Positions 1-9,262 are shown, counted from the stretch's first letter. The stretch is DNA of 64,000 bases from Desulfobacterales bacterium (GCA_030066985.1 JASJAN010000030.1:1-64000); one strand, 5' to 3'. The notes: generated from the letters alone by a model not told the origin. Numbers and translations are program-made.

Positions 1-1
1 A

Positions 2-175
2 TCCGACATTCTGGATTATTTTATGGCCAAAAGCGACGTCGAAGCCCAGGGATTGATGCCGGCCCTCGAACAAAATTATATCGAAAAGCACCGCTCCACC
101 AATCTGACCGCCGACGCCCTGACCCGCGCCGGCATCGGCGTAGTGTGTGCCACCGAACTTCATAAAACTTCGTAA
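2..175 (+). CDS. 3' end of an unrecognised protein (partial)
   Basis: An open frame runs from the first bases of the window to a TAA at 173-175 and gives the last 57 residues of a protein whose start lies outside the window. The tail is mixed helical and polar (…DILDYFMAKSDVEAQGL…) with no metal or nucleotide motif. I do not recognise the family. Codon use looks like that of the neighbouring genes, which supports it being a real coding end. No terminator hairpin with a T-run follows directly; an inverted repeat begins about 45 bases downstream. Confidence 0.5.
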   Translation, partial: SDILDYFMAKSDVEAQGLMPALEQNYIEKHRSTNLTADALTRAGIGVVCATELHKTS

Positions 176-220
176 TATCGAAGAATAAACAAGCTAAGTT
201 ATTACATTAGACCTGATTCC

Positions 221-308
221 ACCACGAAGTTCACGAAGAACACGAAGGACAAAAATCAAGAAAAAATAAATTATACACAACTTCGTGCCCCTTCGTGTGC
301 TTCGTGGT
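221..308. repeat. inverted repeat of the cgaag type
   Basis: Two 28-base arms at 221-248 and 281-308 are imperfect reverse complements and consist of repeated ACGAAG words separated by about 32 AT-rich bases. The structure would fold into a long stem in RNA. Such short-word inverted repeats are common intergenic elements in Desulfobacterales-type genomes (general knowledge). It could end transcription of the gene before it, but there is no clean U-tract. Confidence 0.6.
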
Positions 309-474
309 GAAAAACCCATCCAGAAAAAGCAACCAGTGAGATAACCTCCAATTTGACATAAATCAAAGCCTCTGATACCCATTTTGCCCTATTCTGCGGC
401 CTAATTCAGGAATCTTCTCAATAAAATAGTTGAGGGGTCGGTGTCTATTTTGCCCAAAGCGTGATGATAGCGGA

Positions 475-680
475 ATGAATGATCAGTACGCCTAAGGCGG
501 ATGCACTGTTTGAATGCATTAGGGGGCGTTATGAAAGAACAACTTATCGTCTCATAATGATTTGGCGGCACGATGTTGAATATTTATTTAATTAACTGCT
601 ATACAAACGGGATTTGTTCTTTCGCTAGGCCCCCTTATGCATGAGTTTGCACCTCGCCCGGGCGGACTGATCATTTATGG
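475..680. repeat. about 200-bp imperfect foldback element
   Basis: Nested matching segments occur in mirror order: 478-487 pairs perfectly with 666-675, 521-527 with 629-635, and 533-542 with 614-623. Weaker matches lie between them. The whole 200 bases can therefore fold into one long interrupted stem with a loop near 543-613. No gene is evident inside it. It lies just upstream of the polyferredoxin gene. It could be a decayed foldback or MITE-like element, or a structured 5' region of that gene. Confidence 0.5.
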
Positions 681-731
681 AGCGGGCTAATTTTGCAAAC
701 GCTTCAAGCCCTTCAATAGTTAAAAGAGCAT

Positions 732-1835
732 ATGAAAAACTTACCCATACAATTCGTTCGTAAAATCATCCAATATGGTTTTCTGGCGATGATCATTTTG
801 ATCGGCGTGCAGTTTACCCTGTTTGTCAACCAGTTGGAAGAGGGCATTCTGCCGACCATCACTCGGCCGCCGGGCATCGAGGGGTTTTTGCCCATCAGCT
901 CTCTGATCAGTTTTAAATACTGGCTGGTGACCGGCATTTTCAATCCCATCCACCCGTCCGGCCTGGTCATTTTTTTGGTGATCCTGGCGACCGCCATTTT
1001 GCTCAAGCGCGGTTTCTGCAGCTGGGTGTGCCCTTTTGGCCTGTTGACCGAGTATTTAAACCGGTTGCATCGCTTTATCTTCAGAAAAGACGTCCGCGTG
1101 CCTCACTGGCTGGACTACCCGCTGCGCAGTCTCAAATATTTGCTGCTGTTGTTTTTTGTCTGGGCCATCATTATCAAGATGAACGCCCGCGATCTGGACT
1201 ATTTTATCTACAGCCCCTACAACATGGTAGCCGATATCAAGATGCTGCTCTTTTTCAGAGACATCTCCGCCTTTGCCTTCTGGGTGCTGGTGGCCTTGTT
1301 TGTTTTATCCATATTGATTCGCAATTTCTGGTGCCGTTATCTGTGCCCTTACGGGGCGCTTCTGGGTGTGCTCAGTTTTATCAGTATCTTTAAAATCCAC
1401 CGCAACGAAGACACCTGCACCCAGTGCCACCAGTGCACGCGCAGCTGTCCGGTGGACATCAAGGTCCACAAAACCACCGGTGTGCTCTCCGATGAATGCC
1501 ACGCCTGCTTAAAATGCGTGGCGGTCTGCCCGGAACCCAACACGCTCTATATTTCCGCTGCCAAAAGATCAGGTGTCCTACAGCCGGCCCTGTATGCCCT
1601 TGTCATCTGTTTGCTGTTTATCGGCGGATCGGTCATCGGTCGCTTAACCGGTCACTGGCAGACCAGCATCTCAAATGCCGAATATTCCTTTCATGTCGCC
1701 CAGCTAGACACCCCCTTTTACCAGCACAACCGCGGCCAGGTGCCGGTTTACAACAAAAAGGCCTGGATGCTGATGATGGCAAAAATCAAAGAGACCCAGA
1801 AACCCTGGCGCAAGGGGCAGCGCTTAAAGGAGTAG
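732..1835 (+). CDS. membrane polyferredoxin, NapH/NosR-type 4Fe-4S protein
   Basis: A 367-residue inner-membrane iron-sulfur protein. Hydrophobic segments lie near residues 12-32, 75-92, 134-150, 177-197 and 284-304. Two CxxxCP motifs (C96/C100 and C201/C205) follow membrane segments, as in the NapH/NosR/RdxA family. Two classic [4Fe-4S] motifs use C229-C232-C235-C239 and C256-C259-C262-C266. The family moves electrons between the quinone pool and periplasmic or cytoplasmic partners. No catalytic partner gene is adjacent, so the electron acceptor is unknown. The start is the first ATG of the frame; the ribosome site (AAAGAG) is weak. Its last 75 bases recur at 4445-4519. Confidence 0.85.
   Translation: MKNLPIQFVRKIIQYGFLAMIILIGVQFTLFVNQLEEGILPTITRPPGIEGFLPISSLISFKYWLVTGIFNPIHPSGLVIFLVILATAILLKRGFCSWVCPFGLLTEYLNRLHRFIFRKDVRVPHWLDYPLRSLKYLLLLFFVWAIIIKMNARDLDYFIYSPYNMVADIKMLLFFRDISAFAFWVLVALFVLSILIRNFWCRYLCPYGALLGVLSFISIFKIHRNEDTCTQCHQCTRSCPVDIKVHKTTGVLSDECHACLKCVAVCPEPNTLYISAAKRSGVLQPALYALVICLLFIGGSVIGRLTGHWQTSISNAEYSFHVAQLDTPFYQHNRGQVPVYNKKAWMLMMAKIKETQKPWRKGQRLKE
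1761..1835 (+). repeat. direct repeat copy 1 (polyferredoxin 3' end)
   Basis: These last 75 bases of the polyferredoxin gene, including the stop codon, are repeated at 4445-4519 in the same orientation with three mismatches. This copy is in its natural gene context; the other is a detached fragment. Confidence 0.9.
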
Positions 1836-1839
1836 GACC

Positions 1840-1935
1840 CGTCTTCGCTCTGGCGAGCTACGCCGCGGCAAGCCCGTCTCCGCTCTGACGAACTCCGCCG
1901 CGACAAGTCGACCCCACAAGTCGCCGCGGTAAAAT
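1840..1935. repeat. degenerate GC-rich dispersed repeat (minus orientation)
   Basis: A GC-rich stretch built from imperfect repeats of CGTCTCCGCTCTGACGAAC-like and CGCCGCGACAAG-like words. The same words occur in reverse orientation near 48440-48495, 55815-55860 and 57610-57665. The rest of the interval to 2178 is AT-rich and shows no gene. Confidence 0.55.
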
Positions 1936-2178
1936 GAGGAATGAGTATAGTAGGTTTGAAGAGTAATGCGTTATAGGTAGCGCTAATTTTTCGTTACACG
2001 CTCTTTATTCATAATTTTTTTGGAGGGTATTTTCGAATATTTTTGTCCCGGGATTTGCTAAATTAATAAAAGAAGCCCGTCACTCTGATCCTTTATGCGG
2101 GCCTTGAGCCGGTTGGATTTGCTGATGGCAACCTCATCTTGACCGATTATAAAGATAAAAATTGATTCATGGACTATA

Positions 2179-3333
2179 TTAGTCGTCCGGACACGGTACC
2201 TTCTGTCTGTCTCTGCGCCTCTTCTTTCCCAAATAGCACTCGGATACGATGTCTGATATACGGTCACCTATCGTGAGGTCCTGAATCCACCTGTCATGCC
2301 GATAGGGTTCGCCGGTCGAAATACAATCAAACGCACACAAGTCGGTTTCGAGTACATATGTGTGTCCCGCCTTTAGATCGACTTCGAATTCATACAACGT
2401 ACCGAATGGCCAGGTTTTAACAGTAATTGTGTACTGGTCGGGTACCAGTTGTATCGGTATATGTGGGTCCTTCTGCTTAGTTCGCTTCAGCTTTTGATTG
2501 TAATGGTATTCTATGCGTCCGTCAGAAGCGCTAACGATCTGGCGTGTATTATCCTGATGCACATTGAATATGGCCACCTCTGCGTTTACTTCGCCTGCAT
2601 CACCGGCGCCGCGGGTGTCTTCTTCGGATTTGTCCACCACCGCACTGGCCTTGTCCGCATCACCGGCGTCGCGAGTGCCTTCTTCGGATTTGACCGCCGC
2701 TGCGCTGGTTTTGCCTGCATCACCGGCGTCGCGAGTGTTCTCTTCAGCTTTGGTCGCTGCTGCGCTGGCTTTGTCTGCATCACCGGTGTCACGGGTTTCT
2801 TCTTCAACCGGACACGGTACTTTTTGCCTCTCTCCCTGCCTCTTCTTTTTCGAATAGCACTCGAATACGACGTCTGATATTCGTTTACGCGCCGTGATAT
2901 CCTGAATCCACCTGTCATGCCGATAGGGTTTGCCGGCCGCAATACATTCCAACGAACACAAGGCGGTTTGGACTTTGTACACGTGTCCTGCCTCTAAATT
3001 GACTTTGAATTCATACCGCGAACCGAATGGCCACGTTTCAGCTGTAATGGTGTACTGACCGGGTTGCAATCTTATTCGTGGATGTGCGGCGAAACCCAGC
3101 GTTGGCTTCTGCGCTGGATCGTACTCATATTCTACGCGTTCATCAGAGGCGCTGACGATCCGGCGTGTATCCTCCAAATGCGCCTTGAATATGGCCACCT
3201 CTGTGTTTGCTTTGCCTGCACCGCTGGAGTCGCGATAGTCCACCCAGGTGCCGCAGCCAAGAATGATAATGGCAATGCTTGCCATAAAAAGAAGACGAAG
3301 TCTGTCCATATATTTATGCATGAGAGCGATCAT
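2179..3333 (-). CDS. lipoprotein with duplicated domain and tandem-repeat linker
   Basis: A 384-residue predicted lipoprotein. A hydrophobic N-terminus ends in an ILGC lipobox (C27). Residues about 46-175 and 252-384 are two copies of the same unknown domain; both carry the words YTIT, WPFG, PYRHDRWIQD and end in KVPCP, with a conserved Cys pair near 126/130 and 333/337. A linker (about 178-250) of 20-residue units of the form EExTRDAGDADKAS joins them, encoded by 60-bp tandem DNA repeats. The domain's beta-rich look suggests an envelope protein, but I know no function. No good ribosome site precedes the first ATG, so a later Met (residue 6, 9 or 17) is possible. Confidence 0.65.
   Translation of the reverse strand: MIALMHKYMDRLRLLFMASIAIIILGCGTWVDYRDSSGAGKANTEVAIFKAHLEDTRRIVSASDERVEYEYDPAQKPTLGFAAHPRIRLQPGQYTITAETWPFGSRYEFKVNLEAGHVYKVQTALCSLECIAAGKPYRHDRWIQDITARKRISDVVFECYSKKKRQGERQKVPCPVEEETRDTGDADKASAAATKAEENTRDAGDAGKTSAAAVKSEEGTRDAGDADKASAVVDKSEEDTRGAGDAGEVNAEVAIFNVHQDNTRQIVSASDGRIEYHYNQKLKRTKQKDPHIPIQLVPDQYTITVKTWPFGTLYEFEVDLKAGHTYVLETDLCAFDCISTGEPYRHDRWIQDLTIGDRISDIVSECYLGKKRRRDRQKVPCPDD
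2584..2805 (-). repeat. 60-bp tandem repeat inside lipoprotein gene
   Basis: About 3.7 copies of a 60-bp unit encode the acidic, Ala-rich linker between two duplicated domains. Units differ by scattered base changes, so the array is old enough to have diverged, or is under weak selection. Slippage here would change linker length without breaking the frame. Confidence 0.8.
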
Positions 3334-3650
3334 CGTGTAACCAAATAAGATACCGGTATAACGTTTTTATATTAATTCAAGCGACAGCCTGTTTAGTGTT
3401 AGGCTGTAACGAATTATAAAAGCCTTTTTACGACGGCCCAGTGAACTATGCAACCGCAGTAGTAGCCGGTAATATCACGATCAAGGCGAAAACCAAATAC
3501 TTTTTGAATTAAGATAATCTTCAAAAAGTCATACCTTATAAAATCTGTGATATCATAAAATATAAAAATTCGATCATATTTCAGATACAGAAATGGTATC
3601 TGCAGTTTGTCAGATTTTTATCAAAGATGGGTATTTGCGTAGATTACCTA
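3334..3650. other. AT-rich intergenic region, no gene seen
   Basis: About 317 bases between two minus-strand genes. It is AT-rich and should hold the promoter of the 2179-3333 lipoprotein gene. I could not pick out a convincing -35/-10 pair, hairpin terminator or small gene. Confidence 0.5.
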
Positions 3651-4187
3651 CTAAAGCGACTGTTTTTGAAGTAACTCATGCAGCTGACCGATAAACGCGT
3701 TGCGGGTTTTTTCTACGTGTAATGCTTCCCTGTAATTGAGTTGGGCCGTATCTTGATATTTGAAGCGATCGGGTTCAACCTGCAACGCATAAGAATTGAC
3801 CTGTCTTTTCCAAAACCATTCGGCACAGCAAAATTGAATGTAATCAGGATCGATAGCCGTCATTTCCTTAAACGCCTCCAGCAGCCCCCTGCCCGAATCA
3901 TTGTTTTCAATACAAAAACAAATGTATGCGATTCGGTATTTCACCGTTTCTATCGGGTCGCTTTTTGGCAAAGGATCACAGTTATATCGATCCTGTTGCG
4001 GGTTATATATGAAATGCCCATAGCAGCATTGGATGGTAAAACAATAAGGTAGGCTGTTAAAGCCGTTAATAAGATCGATGATGGGGGCATCAATCATTCC
4101 ATCGCTGAGACCGGCCAGAGCGCGCTGCCTTTGCTTAGAATAGCCCGGGTTTTCCACGAATTCTTTAAGCTCGGTAAACGTTTCCAA
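3651..4187 (-). CDS. conserved-looking hypothetical protein, TTG start
   Basis: A 178-residue soluble protein of unknown function. It is rich in aromatic residues and Cys (FTIQCCYGHFIY near residue 51; FCCAEWFWKR near 139). It has no signal peptide or membrane segment. The start is TTG at 4187, chosen because AAAGGAG sits nine bases upstream and the translation begins cleanly at (M)ETFTELKEF. It follows the truncated MarR gene by 5 bases, so the two were probably one operon and the protein may once have been controlled by that regulator. I cannot assign a family; a small-molecule-binding role is only a guess. Confidence 0.6.
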   Translation of the reverse strand: METFTELKEFVENPGYSKQRQRALAGLSDGMIDAPIIDLINGFNSLPYCFTIQCCYGHFIYNPQQDRYNCDPLPKSDPIETVKYRIAYICFCIENNDSGRGLLEAFKEMTAIDPDYIQFCCAEWFWKRQVNSYALQVEPDRFKYQDTAQLNYREALHVEKTRNAFIGQLHELLQKQSL

Positions 4188-4192
4188 AAGCG

Positions 4193-4444
4193 CTACTCCT
4201 TTCCTTTATCTATAGCTGTCCGGATGCTTGCCAGCAATTTATGGGCTTCGATAGCCTTTTGCGGATCAATACCCGGCAAGGCCTGCTCGATGATTTTATT
4301 TTCATTCCTGCGGGCCTGTCGAAAAGCATTGCGGCCGCGATCGGACAATGCCACCAGCTTAGAACGCTTGTGACGCGGGTTGGCCATAAATTTAATATAT
4401 TCGCAAGAAAGCAATTGGATGTAGCCAAAGATGAAGGCTAATAA
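4193..4444 (-). pseudogene. 5'-truncated MarR-family regulator
   Basis: The frame encodes the wing and C-terminal helix of a MarR regulator: …FMANPRHKRSKLVALSDRGRNAF… matches the typical NPxHKRSxLVxLTxxG signature. The N-terminal dimerisation helix and the recognition helix, about 70 or more residues, are missing. The frame is open upstream to about 4453, so it runs into the repeated polyferredoxin fragment that begins at 4445, which marks the break. A TTG at 4414 could start a 73-residue remnant, but it would lack DNA binding. I treat it as a pseudogene made by the same rearrangement that created the direct repeat. Confidence 0.7.
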
Positions 4445-4519
4445 GCCTGGATGCTAATGATGGCAAAAATCAAAAAGAGCCAGAAACCCTGGCGCAAGGG
4501 GCAGCGCTTAAAGGAGTAG
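4445..4519 (+). repeat. direct repeat copy 2 (detached polyferredoxin 3' end)
   Basis: A 75-base fragment 96% identical (72/75) to 1761-1835 and in the same orientation. It has no gene body in front of it and abuts a truncated MarR gene. It marks the right junction of an inserted, duplicated or rearranged segment covering 1836-4444. Confidence 0.9.
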
Positions 4520-4544
4520 TGCCGGGCCATTGTGACGCGCTATT

Positions 4545-5537
4545 TTATTCATTTTTAAAAGCCCCCTGTGCATCAGGGGCTTTGCCAAATATGGTGTCAG
4601 TCAATTTCACATACCAGGCCGCAGACTGCACTTGAATAATGTAGGCAATGGCAATAACCAGGGCGGCACTTGAACCCTGTGCTCCAAAAGCATTTATGGC
4701 AATTGCAAGCGCAATGGAGAGATTTCGCATCACCGAGCCGTAAACCAGGGCAATGGCGTCTTCTCTGGAAAGAAGCCACTTACCAACGGTTGTACTGAGG
4801 ATATAGTTGGCGGTATAAATCAGTGAAAGCGGAATCAGGATGTAAAATAGCATATTGGGTGAACTGGCAATTCCCCTGGCTTTCAGGGCAATGGCGATAA
4901 AAACAATCCCGACGACGCCGATGGTTGAAAGCGCGGGGAAACGGGGTGCATATCGCTGCTGAAATTCTTTAACGCCGACCTTTTTCACAAGGCGCTGCTG
5001 GGTAAGGTATCCGGCAATCATGGGCAGGAACACAATCAGTACGATCTGCTTCATAACTGCCGCAATATTCACGTCAAGGTTGGCGCCCATCAGGAATTTG
5101 ACGTAAAAAGGCGTTGCAATTGAGCCGAGTGTCAAACCGATCACTGTCATTTTGACCGCAGCCGCTACATTTCCTTTTGCAAAACCTGTCCAGGATATGG
5201 TCATACCGCTGGTCGGCACAAGTCCTGCCAGAAGGAGACCAAGTGCCATGAAAGGCTGGTTTTTGAAAAACAAAACTCCGAGTCCGAATGCGACAAAGGG
5301 AACAACTCCGAAGTTGATACACTGGGTCAGCACCTGGGTTTTAATATCGCCTCCCTCAAACACCTTCTTGATTTTCAGCGTAACCATCATTGGATATACC
5401 ATCAGGAAAGTGAACGGAATGATCAGATTTTTCAGAAATGCTGCCTCAAACAAAATTCCAAAAACAAATCCGGCAGCCATCATCAGTGGAATGGCGATGA
5501 TCAGGTTTTTGTTGATCAGAGTTAGATATTTCCACAT
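4545..5537 (-). CDS. BASS/ACR3-superfamily sodium-coupled permease or efflux pump
   Basis: A 330-residue integral membrane protein with about ten hydrophobic segments, from the bile acid:sodium symporter/arsenite permease (ACR3) superfamily. Supporting features are [19 protein letters not shown] near residue 104 and the late [10 protein letters not shown] motif (near 266), which lie in the discontinuous helices of this fold. The catalytic cysteine seen in true arsenite Acr3 pumps is not present in the equivalent segment, and no ars genes are nearby. Arsenite export is therefore unproven and an organic anion is equally possible. ATG start with AAAGGA about seven bases upstream. It is divergent from the DUF255 gene. 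Confidence 0.75.
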   Translation of the reverse strand: MWKYLTLINKNLIIAIPLMMAAGFVFGILFEAAFLKNLIIPFTFLMVYPMMVTLKIKKVFEGGDIKTQVLTQCINFGVVPFVAFGLGVLFFKNQPFMALGLLLAGLVPTSGMTISWTGFAKGNVAAAVKMTVIGLTLGSIATPFYVKFLMGANLDVNIAAVMKQIVLIVFLPMIAGYLTQQRLVKKVGVKEFQQRYAPRFPALSTIGVVGIVFIAIALKARGIASSPNMLFYILIPLSLIYTANYILSTTVGKWLLSREDAIALVYGSVMRNLSIALAIAINAFGAQGSSAALVIAIAYIIQVQSAAWYVKLTDTIFGKAPDAQGAFKNE

Positions 5538-5695
5538 TGATGTTATCCTTTTATGAGCTGCAAATCGGTTTTTTATCCAATGGGCGTTTCATGACACCTT
5601 GCTTGTTTTTGTCATTTGAGTGGTTAGTCTCTAGATACGGGCTTTCGTTAAAATTTGGAGACTTGATCAGATCATCGTTTGTCTTGGAGATTACC

Positions 5696-7933
5696 GTGAA
5701 ATCGAAGTGGTTCAAAAGAATGCCTAAAGTCGTATTCCCGGCGATGTTGTTTACCATACTGGGGATCATATGGCTACAGGGATTCGTGAGTATCAACGGT
5801 GCGGAAGCAGGTGATGACCACTCCCTCAAAAAAAATGTTAAACATAACCGCTTAATCAACGAATCCAGCCCTTATCTGCTGCAGCATGCCACCAATCCAA
5901 TCGACTGGTACCCCTGGGGCGAGGAGGCCTTTGCCAAGGCCAAAAAAGAAAACAAGCCCATCTTTTTATCCGTCGGATATTCCACCTGCCACTGGTGCCA
6001 TGTAATGGAGCGCGAATCCTTTTCGGATGCCGAGGTGGCCGCTCTGTTAAACCGCTATTTCGTTGCCATCAAGGTGGACCGCGAAGAGCGCCCGGATATC
6101 GATCAGGTCTATATGACCGTTACCCAGACCATGACCGGCCGGGGGGGCTGGCCCAATACGGTTTTTTTAACGCCCGAGCGAAAACCTTTTTTTGCAGGCA
6201 CTTATTTCCCCAAAAATACCCGCTGGGGGACCACCGGGTTAATGGAGCTGTTGCCCAAGGTGGCTGACCTCTGGCAAAATGATCAACAAAACATTTTAAA
6301 AAGCGCCGATCAGATTACCGAATTCATCGCCTCCCGACGCACCCCTGATAACGATAGCGCCCTTGACAAATCCATCATCGACAACGCCCGTAGTACACTA
6401 AATGAGTTATATGATGTCGATTTCGGCGGTTTCGGACCGGCGCCCAAATTCCCGACACCGCACGTATTTGCCTTCTTGCTCCGACAGTATTACCACGCTC
6501 AGGACCGCCAGGCACTGGCCATGGTAGAAAAAACACTGACCCGCATGCGGCTGGGCGGAATTTACGATCATGTCGGCTTTGGTTTCCACCGCTATTCAAC
6601 CGACCGGCAATGGTTAGTGCCTCATTTTGAAAAAATGCTCTACGACCAGGCCCTGCTGGCGATCGCCTATACCGAGACCTACCAGGCAACCCAAAAAGCG
6701 TTTTACGCCCAGACCGCTAATGAAATTTTGACCTATATTCTACGCGATCTGACGTCATCTGAAGGCGGATTTTACAGCGCGGAAGATGCGGACAGCGAAG
6801 GGATTGAGGGCAAGTTTTATTTATGGACCCTGCCGCAGATCCAAGAAGTCATCGGCAAAGAAAAAACCAAGACTTTTGGCAAAATTTATAATGTGGCTGC
6901 CGATGGCAACTTCACTTCTCCGGAGACCGAGCATGCCGCCGGAAAAAATATATTACACCTACAGCAGCAGCTGCCGGAGTTGGCCGGGGAACTGGGCCTG
7001 CCTGAAAAACAATTGCGCCGGCAGCTGGAAAAAAACCGCATACTGCTGTTTAAAAAGCGCCAGCAGCGCATTCATCCCTTTAAAGACGATAAGATCCTTA
7101 CCGATTGGAACGGGTTAATGATCGTTGCGCTGTCCAAAGCCGGTTCGGTTTTAAACGAGCCCCGTTACACTGCTGCGGCAGTCAAGGCCGCAGATTTTTT
7201 GCTGCGCAAGTTGCGCGCAGAAAATGGCCGTCTCGTCAAACGCTACCGTAACGGCAATGCCGGCCTGCCGGCGCATTTGGATGATTATGCCTTTACGGTC
7301 TGGGGCTTTTTGGAACTTTACGAAGCCACTTTGGAGGCAACTTATCTGCAAGAAGCCATCCGCCTCAACGATAAAATGCTCACCCATTTTTGGGATGATA
7401 ACGGCGGGGGGTTGTTTATGACGGCTGACGATAGCGAAAAATTGTTGATTCGCAGCAAAGACATCTATGACGGCGCCCTGCCATCGGGCAACTCGGTGGC
7501 CACGCTGAATTTACTGCGCCTGGGCCATATGACCGGCCGGCAGGAATATTTAGCCAAAGCCGAAGCGATCGGCCGCGCTTTTGCCGGATCGGCCAATCAA
7601 TACCCGGCGGGCCATACCCAGCTGATGGTGGCCTTGCAGTACGCGCTGAATCCAAATTATGAAGTGGTCATCGTCGGCCGCCCCGGAGCCAAAGACACGC
7701 GAACCATGCTGGCGGCATTACGCAAGCCGTTTGTGCCCGGCAAGGTAGTTTTACTGCGTCCAGCCGACAAAAAAGCGGCTGCTGACATCATTCGTCTGGC
7801 ACCGTACACCGAATTTATGACCGCTAGAGATGGCCGCGCCACCGCCTATGTCTGCACCAACTTTGTGTGCAAACTGCCTACCACCGACATTTCACAGATG
7901 CTCGCCAACCTACAGCAGTCAAAAGAAAAATGA
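5696..7933 (+). CDS. DUF255 thioredoxin-like protein (YyaL/SPATA20 family)
   Basis: A 745-residue protein of the DUF255 family. An N-terminal hydrophobic helix (residues about 12-31) suggests a signal anchor or signal peptide. A thioredoxin-fold domain follows (about 48-210), with the family motif CHWCHVME giving a CxxC pair (C98/C101). An alpha/alpha-barrel (glycosidase-like) region makes up the rest, with VGFGFHRYS and HFEKMLYDQ. The function is unknown; a redox or sugar-linked role is usually proposed. I chose the GTG at 5696 because GGAG lies six bases upstream. An ATG at 5537 overlaps the divergent permease start and would add 53 atypical residues. No terminator is evident beyond the hairpin-rich element that follows. 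Confidence 0.8.
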   Translation: MKSKWFKRMPKVVFPAMLFTILGIIWLQGFVSINGAEAGDDHSLKKNVKHNRLINESSPYLLQHATNPIDWYPWGEEAFAKAKKENKPIFLSVGYSTCHWCHVMERESFSDAEVAALLNRYFVAIKVDREERPDIDQVYMTVTQTMTGRGGWPNTVFLTPERKPFFAGTYFPKNTRWGTTGLMELLPKVADLWQNDQQNILKSADQITEFIASRRTPDNDSALDKSIIDNARSTLNELYDVDFGGFGPAPKFPTPHVFAFLLRQYYHAQDRQALAMVEKTLTRMRLGGIYDHVGFGFHRYSTDRQWLVPHFEKMLYDQALLAIAYTETYQATQKAFYAQTANEILTYILRDLTSSEGGFYSAEDADSEGIEGKFYLWTLPQIQEVIGKEKTKTFGKIYNVAADGNFTSPETEHAAGKNILHLQQQLPELAGELGLPEKQLRRQLEKNRILLFKKRQQRIHPFKDDKILTDWNGLMIVALSKAGSVLNEPRYTAAAVKAADFLLRKLRAENGRLVKRYRNGNAGLPAHLDDYAFTVWGFLELYEATLEATYLQEAIRLNDKMLTHFWDDNGGGLFMTADDSEKLLIRSKDIYDGALPSGNSVATLNLLRLGHMTGRQEYLAKAEAIGRAFAGSANQYPAGHTQLMVALQYALNPNYEVVIVGRPGAKDTRTMLAALRKPFVPGKVVLLRPADKKAAADIIRLAPYTEFMTARDGRATAYVCTNFVCKLPTTDISQMLANLQQSKEK

Positions 7934-7934
7934 A

Positions 7935-8215
7935 AGTTGTTCACCGTAAAAACGCAGAGTTCGCAGAGAAAATTTTTTATTTTGCTTTCCGTTGAGAAGA
8001 CGGAAAGCAAAAAACAATCTGCCTGCGGCACCTATCATACCAATACCAATCCATTTAAGAATTCTTCTTGGTGCATTAGAGATAGAGGTAAATATATCAA
8101 GATGTAGGTTTTTGATAATCCGAAGGATTGAGATGTTTTGCCTTGTCGGCGTCTCAGCGACAAGGCAAAGATACTTTCTCTCTGCGCCCTCTGCGTCTCT
8201 GCGGTAAAATTTTTA
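7935..8215. repeat. composite two-hairpin repeat element, copy 1
   Basis: The ends are inverted copies of a CACCGYAAAxACGCAGAG-like sequence (about 7938-7970 and 8180-8210). Inside lie two hairpins: GCTTTCCGT/ACGGAAAGC near 7983-8008 and GCCTTGTCG/CGACAAGGC near 8140-8167. The same arrangement is found in reverse order at 36255-36565. Its position fills the space between the convergent DUF255 and deacetylase genes. No coding sequence is seen. Confidence 0.75.
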
Positions 8216-8241
8216 GTGCAATGAGGATTTAGAAACCACTT

Positions 8242-9246
8242 TTAGAGATTGTCGGGGAGGGCCCATTGAAGGAATTGCCAATCCACCTCCCAGGCGTTCT
8301 CACCGTAGCCGCCGGCGGCCACATATGCCCGTGGGATATGCTGGGATTTTAGAAAATGATAGACCAGCTGATCTCTTTCCTTTAACTGCGCCAGGGTTAG
8401 TTTCAGCTCAGCGGTCGACGGCAGCTCGTCTTTTTCAAACGGATCGGATCCAGCTAAAACAAGGGCCAGATCCGGCGGCCCGATACTGCCCAGTTTATCA
8501 AGCCCCTCTTGCAGTCTGGCGACGTAGGTGTGCTCCTCTCCGGCGGCGACGCCGATATCAATATCGCTGGGAACAAAAGAGGGATTGAGCCTGCCCTGAC
8601 TATCGTAAGCGTCACCATCCAGCGGCCAGCCGTTGGCCATGTGAATACTAAGGGTGGTGATCGAGCTGTCTTCTTCGGTTAAAACGGCCGTACCATCCCC
8701 TTTGTGTGCATCCAGATCGATCACCCAGGCCGTACGGATTAAATTTTCAGACTGCAGTTTGCGCAGGGCGACCACAATATCATTCACCAGGCAAAAACCG
8801 GCGCCAAATTCGCGTTTCGCGTGATGCATGCCGCCGCCAAAAACGAAACAAAAATTTTTTTCAAGGGCCTCCCGGCAGCATTGGACGGTCCCCGCCACTT
8901 TAAGCAAAAGACGATCAAATAAACGGATTAACGGATAGGTGGCATTGTCCGGGTTGTAGCGATAGTAACGGCCGTTTTCATCGATTAATTCAAAAGTCTT
9001 GATGATTTCTTCTTCAAGCTGGTCCGAATATAAGCGCTTTACATATTCAGCGGAATGCGCGCGCAACAGATCACTGCGGGTGATGGTTTCGTTAATCCGG
9101 CCAATATGCCACAGATCGACCTTGGGTGCCAAAACCGGGTCACGCTCTAATTTGGCAAAGGTTGTGGCCGCCCGGCTGCGCGACAGTGGAATTTCAATAC
9201 CGAATTCCACCAGGCCTTCTTTCATATTTGGGTCATAGATGATCAT
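8242..9246 (-). CDS. histone deacetylase-family (arginase/deacetylase fold) hydrolase
   Basis: A 334-residue zinc hydrolase of the HDAC/AcuC/acetylpolyamine amidohydrolase superfamily. The signature elements are in order: GGGMHHA with the His pair H141/H142, the zinc-binding D-x-H in VIDLDAHKGDG (D179, H181), the third ligand in AGSDPF (D268), and a late GGYG motif near residue 318. The family removes acetyl groups from acetyl-lysine, acetoin-like or polyamine substrates. The substrate here is unknown, because no acs, acuA or polyamine genes are adjacent. Length is typical for a bacterial single-domain member. It stands alone on the minus strand. Confidence 0.88.
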   Translation of the reverse strand: MIIYDPNMKEGLVEFGIEIPLSRSRAATTFAKLERDPVLAPKVDLWHIGRINETITRSDLLRAHSAEYVKRLYSDQLEEEIIKTFELIDENGRYYRYNPDNATYPLIRLFDRLLLKVAGTVQCCREALEKNFCFVFGGGMHHAKREFGAGFCLVNDIVVALRKLQSENLIRTAWVIDLDAHKGDGTAVLTEEDSSITTLSIHMANGWPLDGDAYDSQGRLNPSFVPSDIDIGVAAGEEHTYVARLQEGLDKLGSIGPPDLALVLAGSDPFEKDELPSTAELKLTLAQLKERDQLVYHFLKSQHIPRAYVAAGGYGENAWEVDWQFLQWALPDNL

Positions 9247-9262
9247 ATCTTTGATAGTGTTC

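Noticed and set aside
475-540. Integron attC recombination site
   Set aside because: The core sequences do not fit: no RYYYAAC is paired with GTTRRRY, and no integrase or cassettes are present.
4545-5537. Arsenite pump Acr3 as firm function
   Set aside because: The conserved Cys of Acr3 is absent from the matching segment and no arsenic genes are near, so only superfamily level is claimed.
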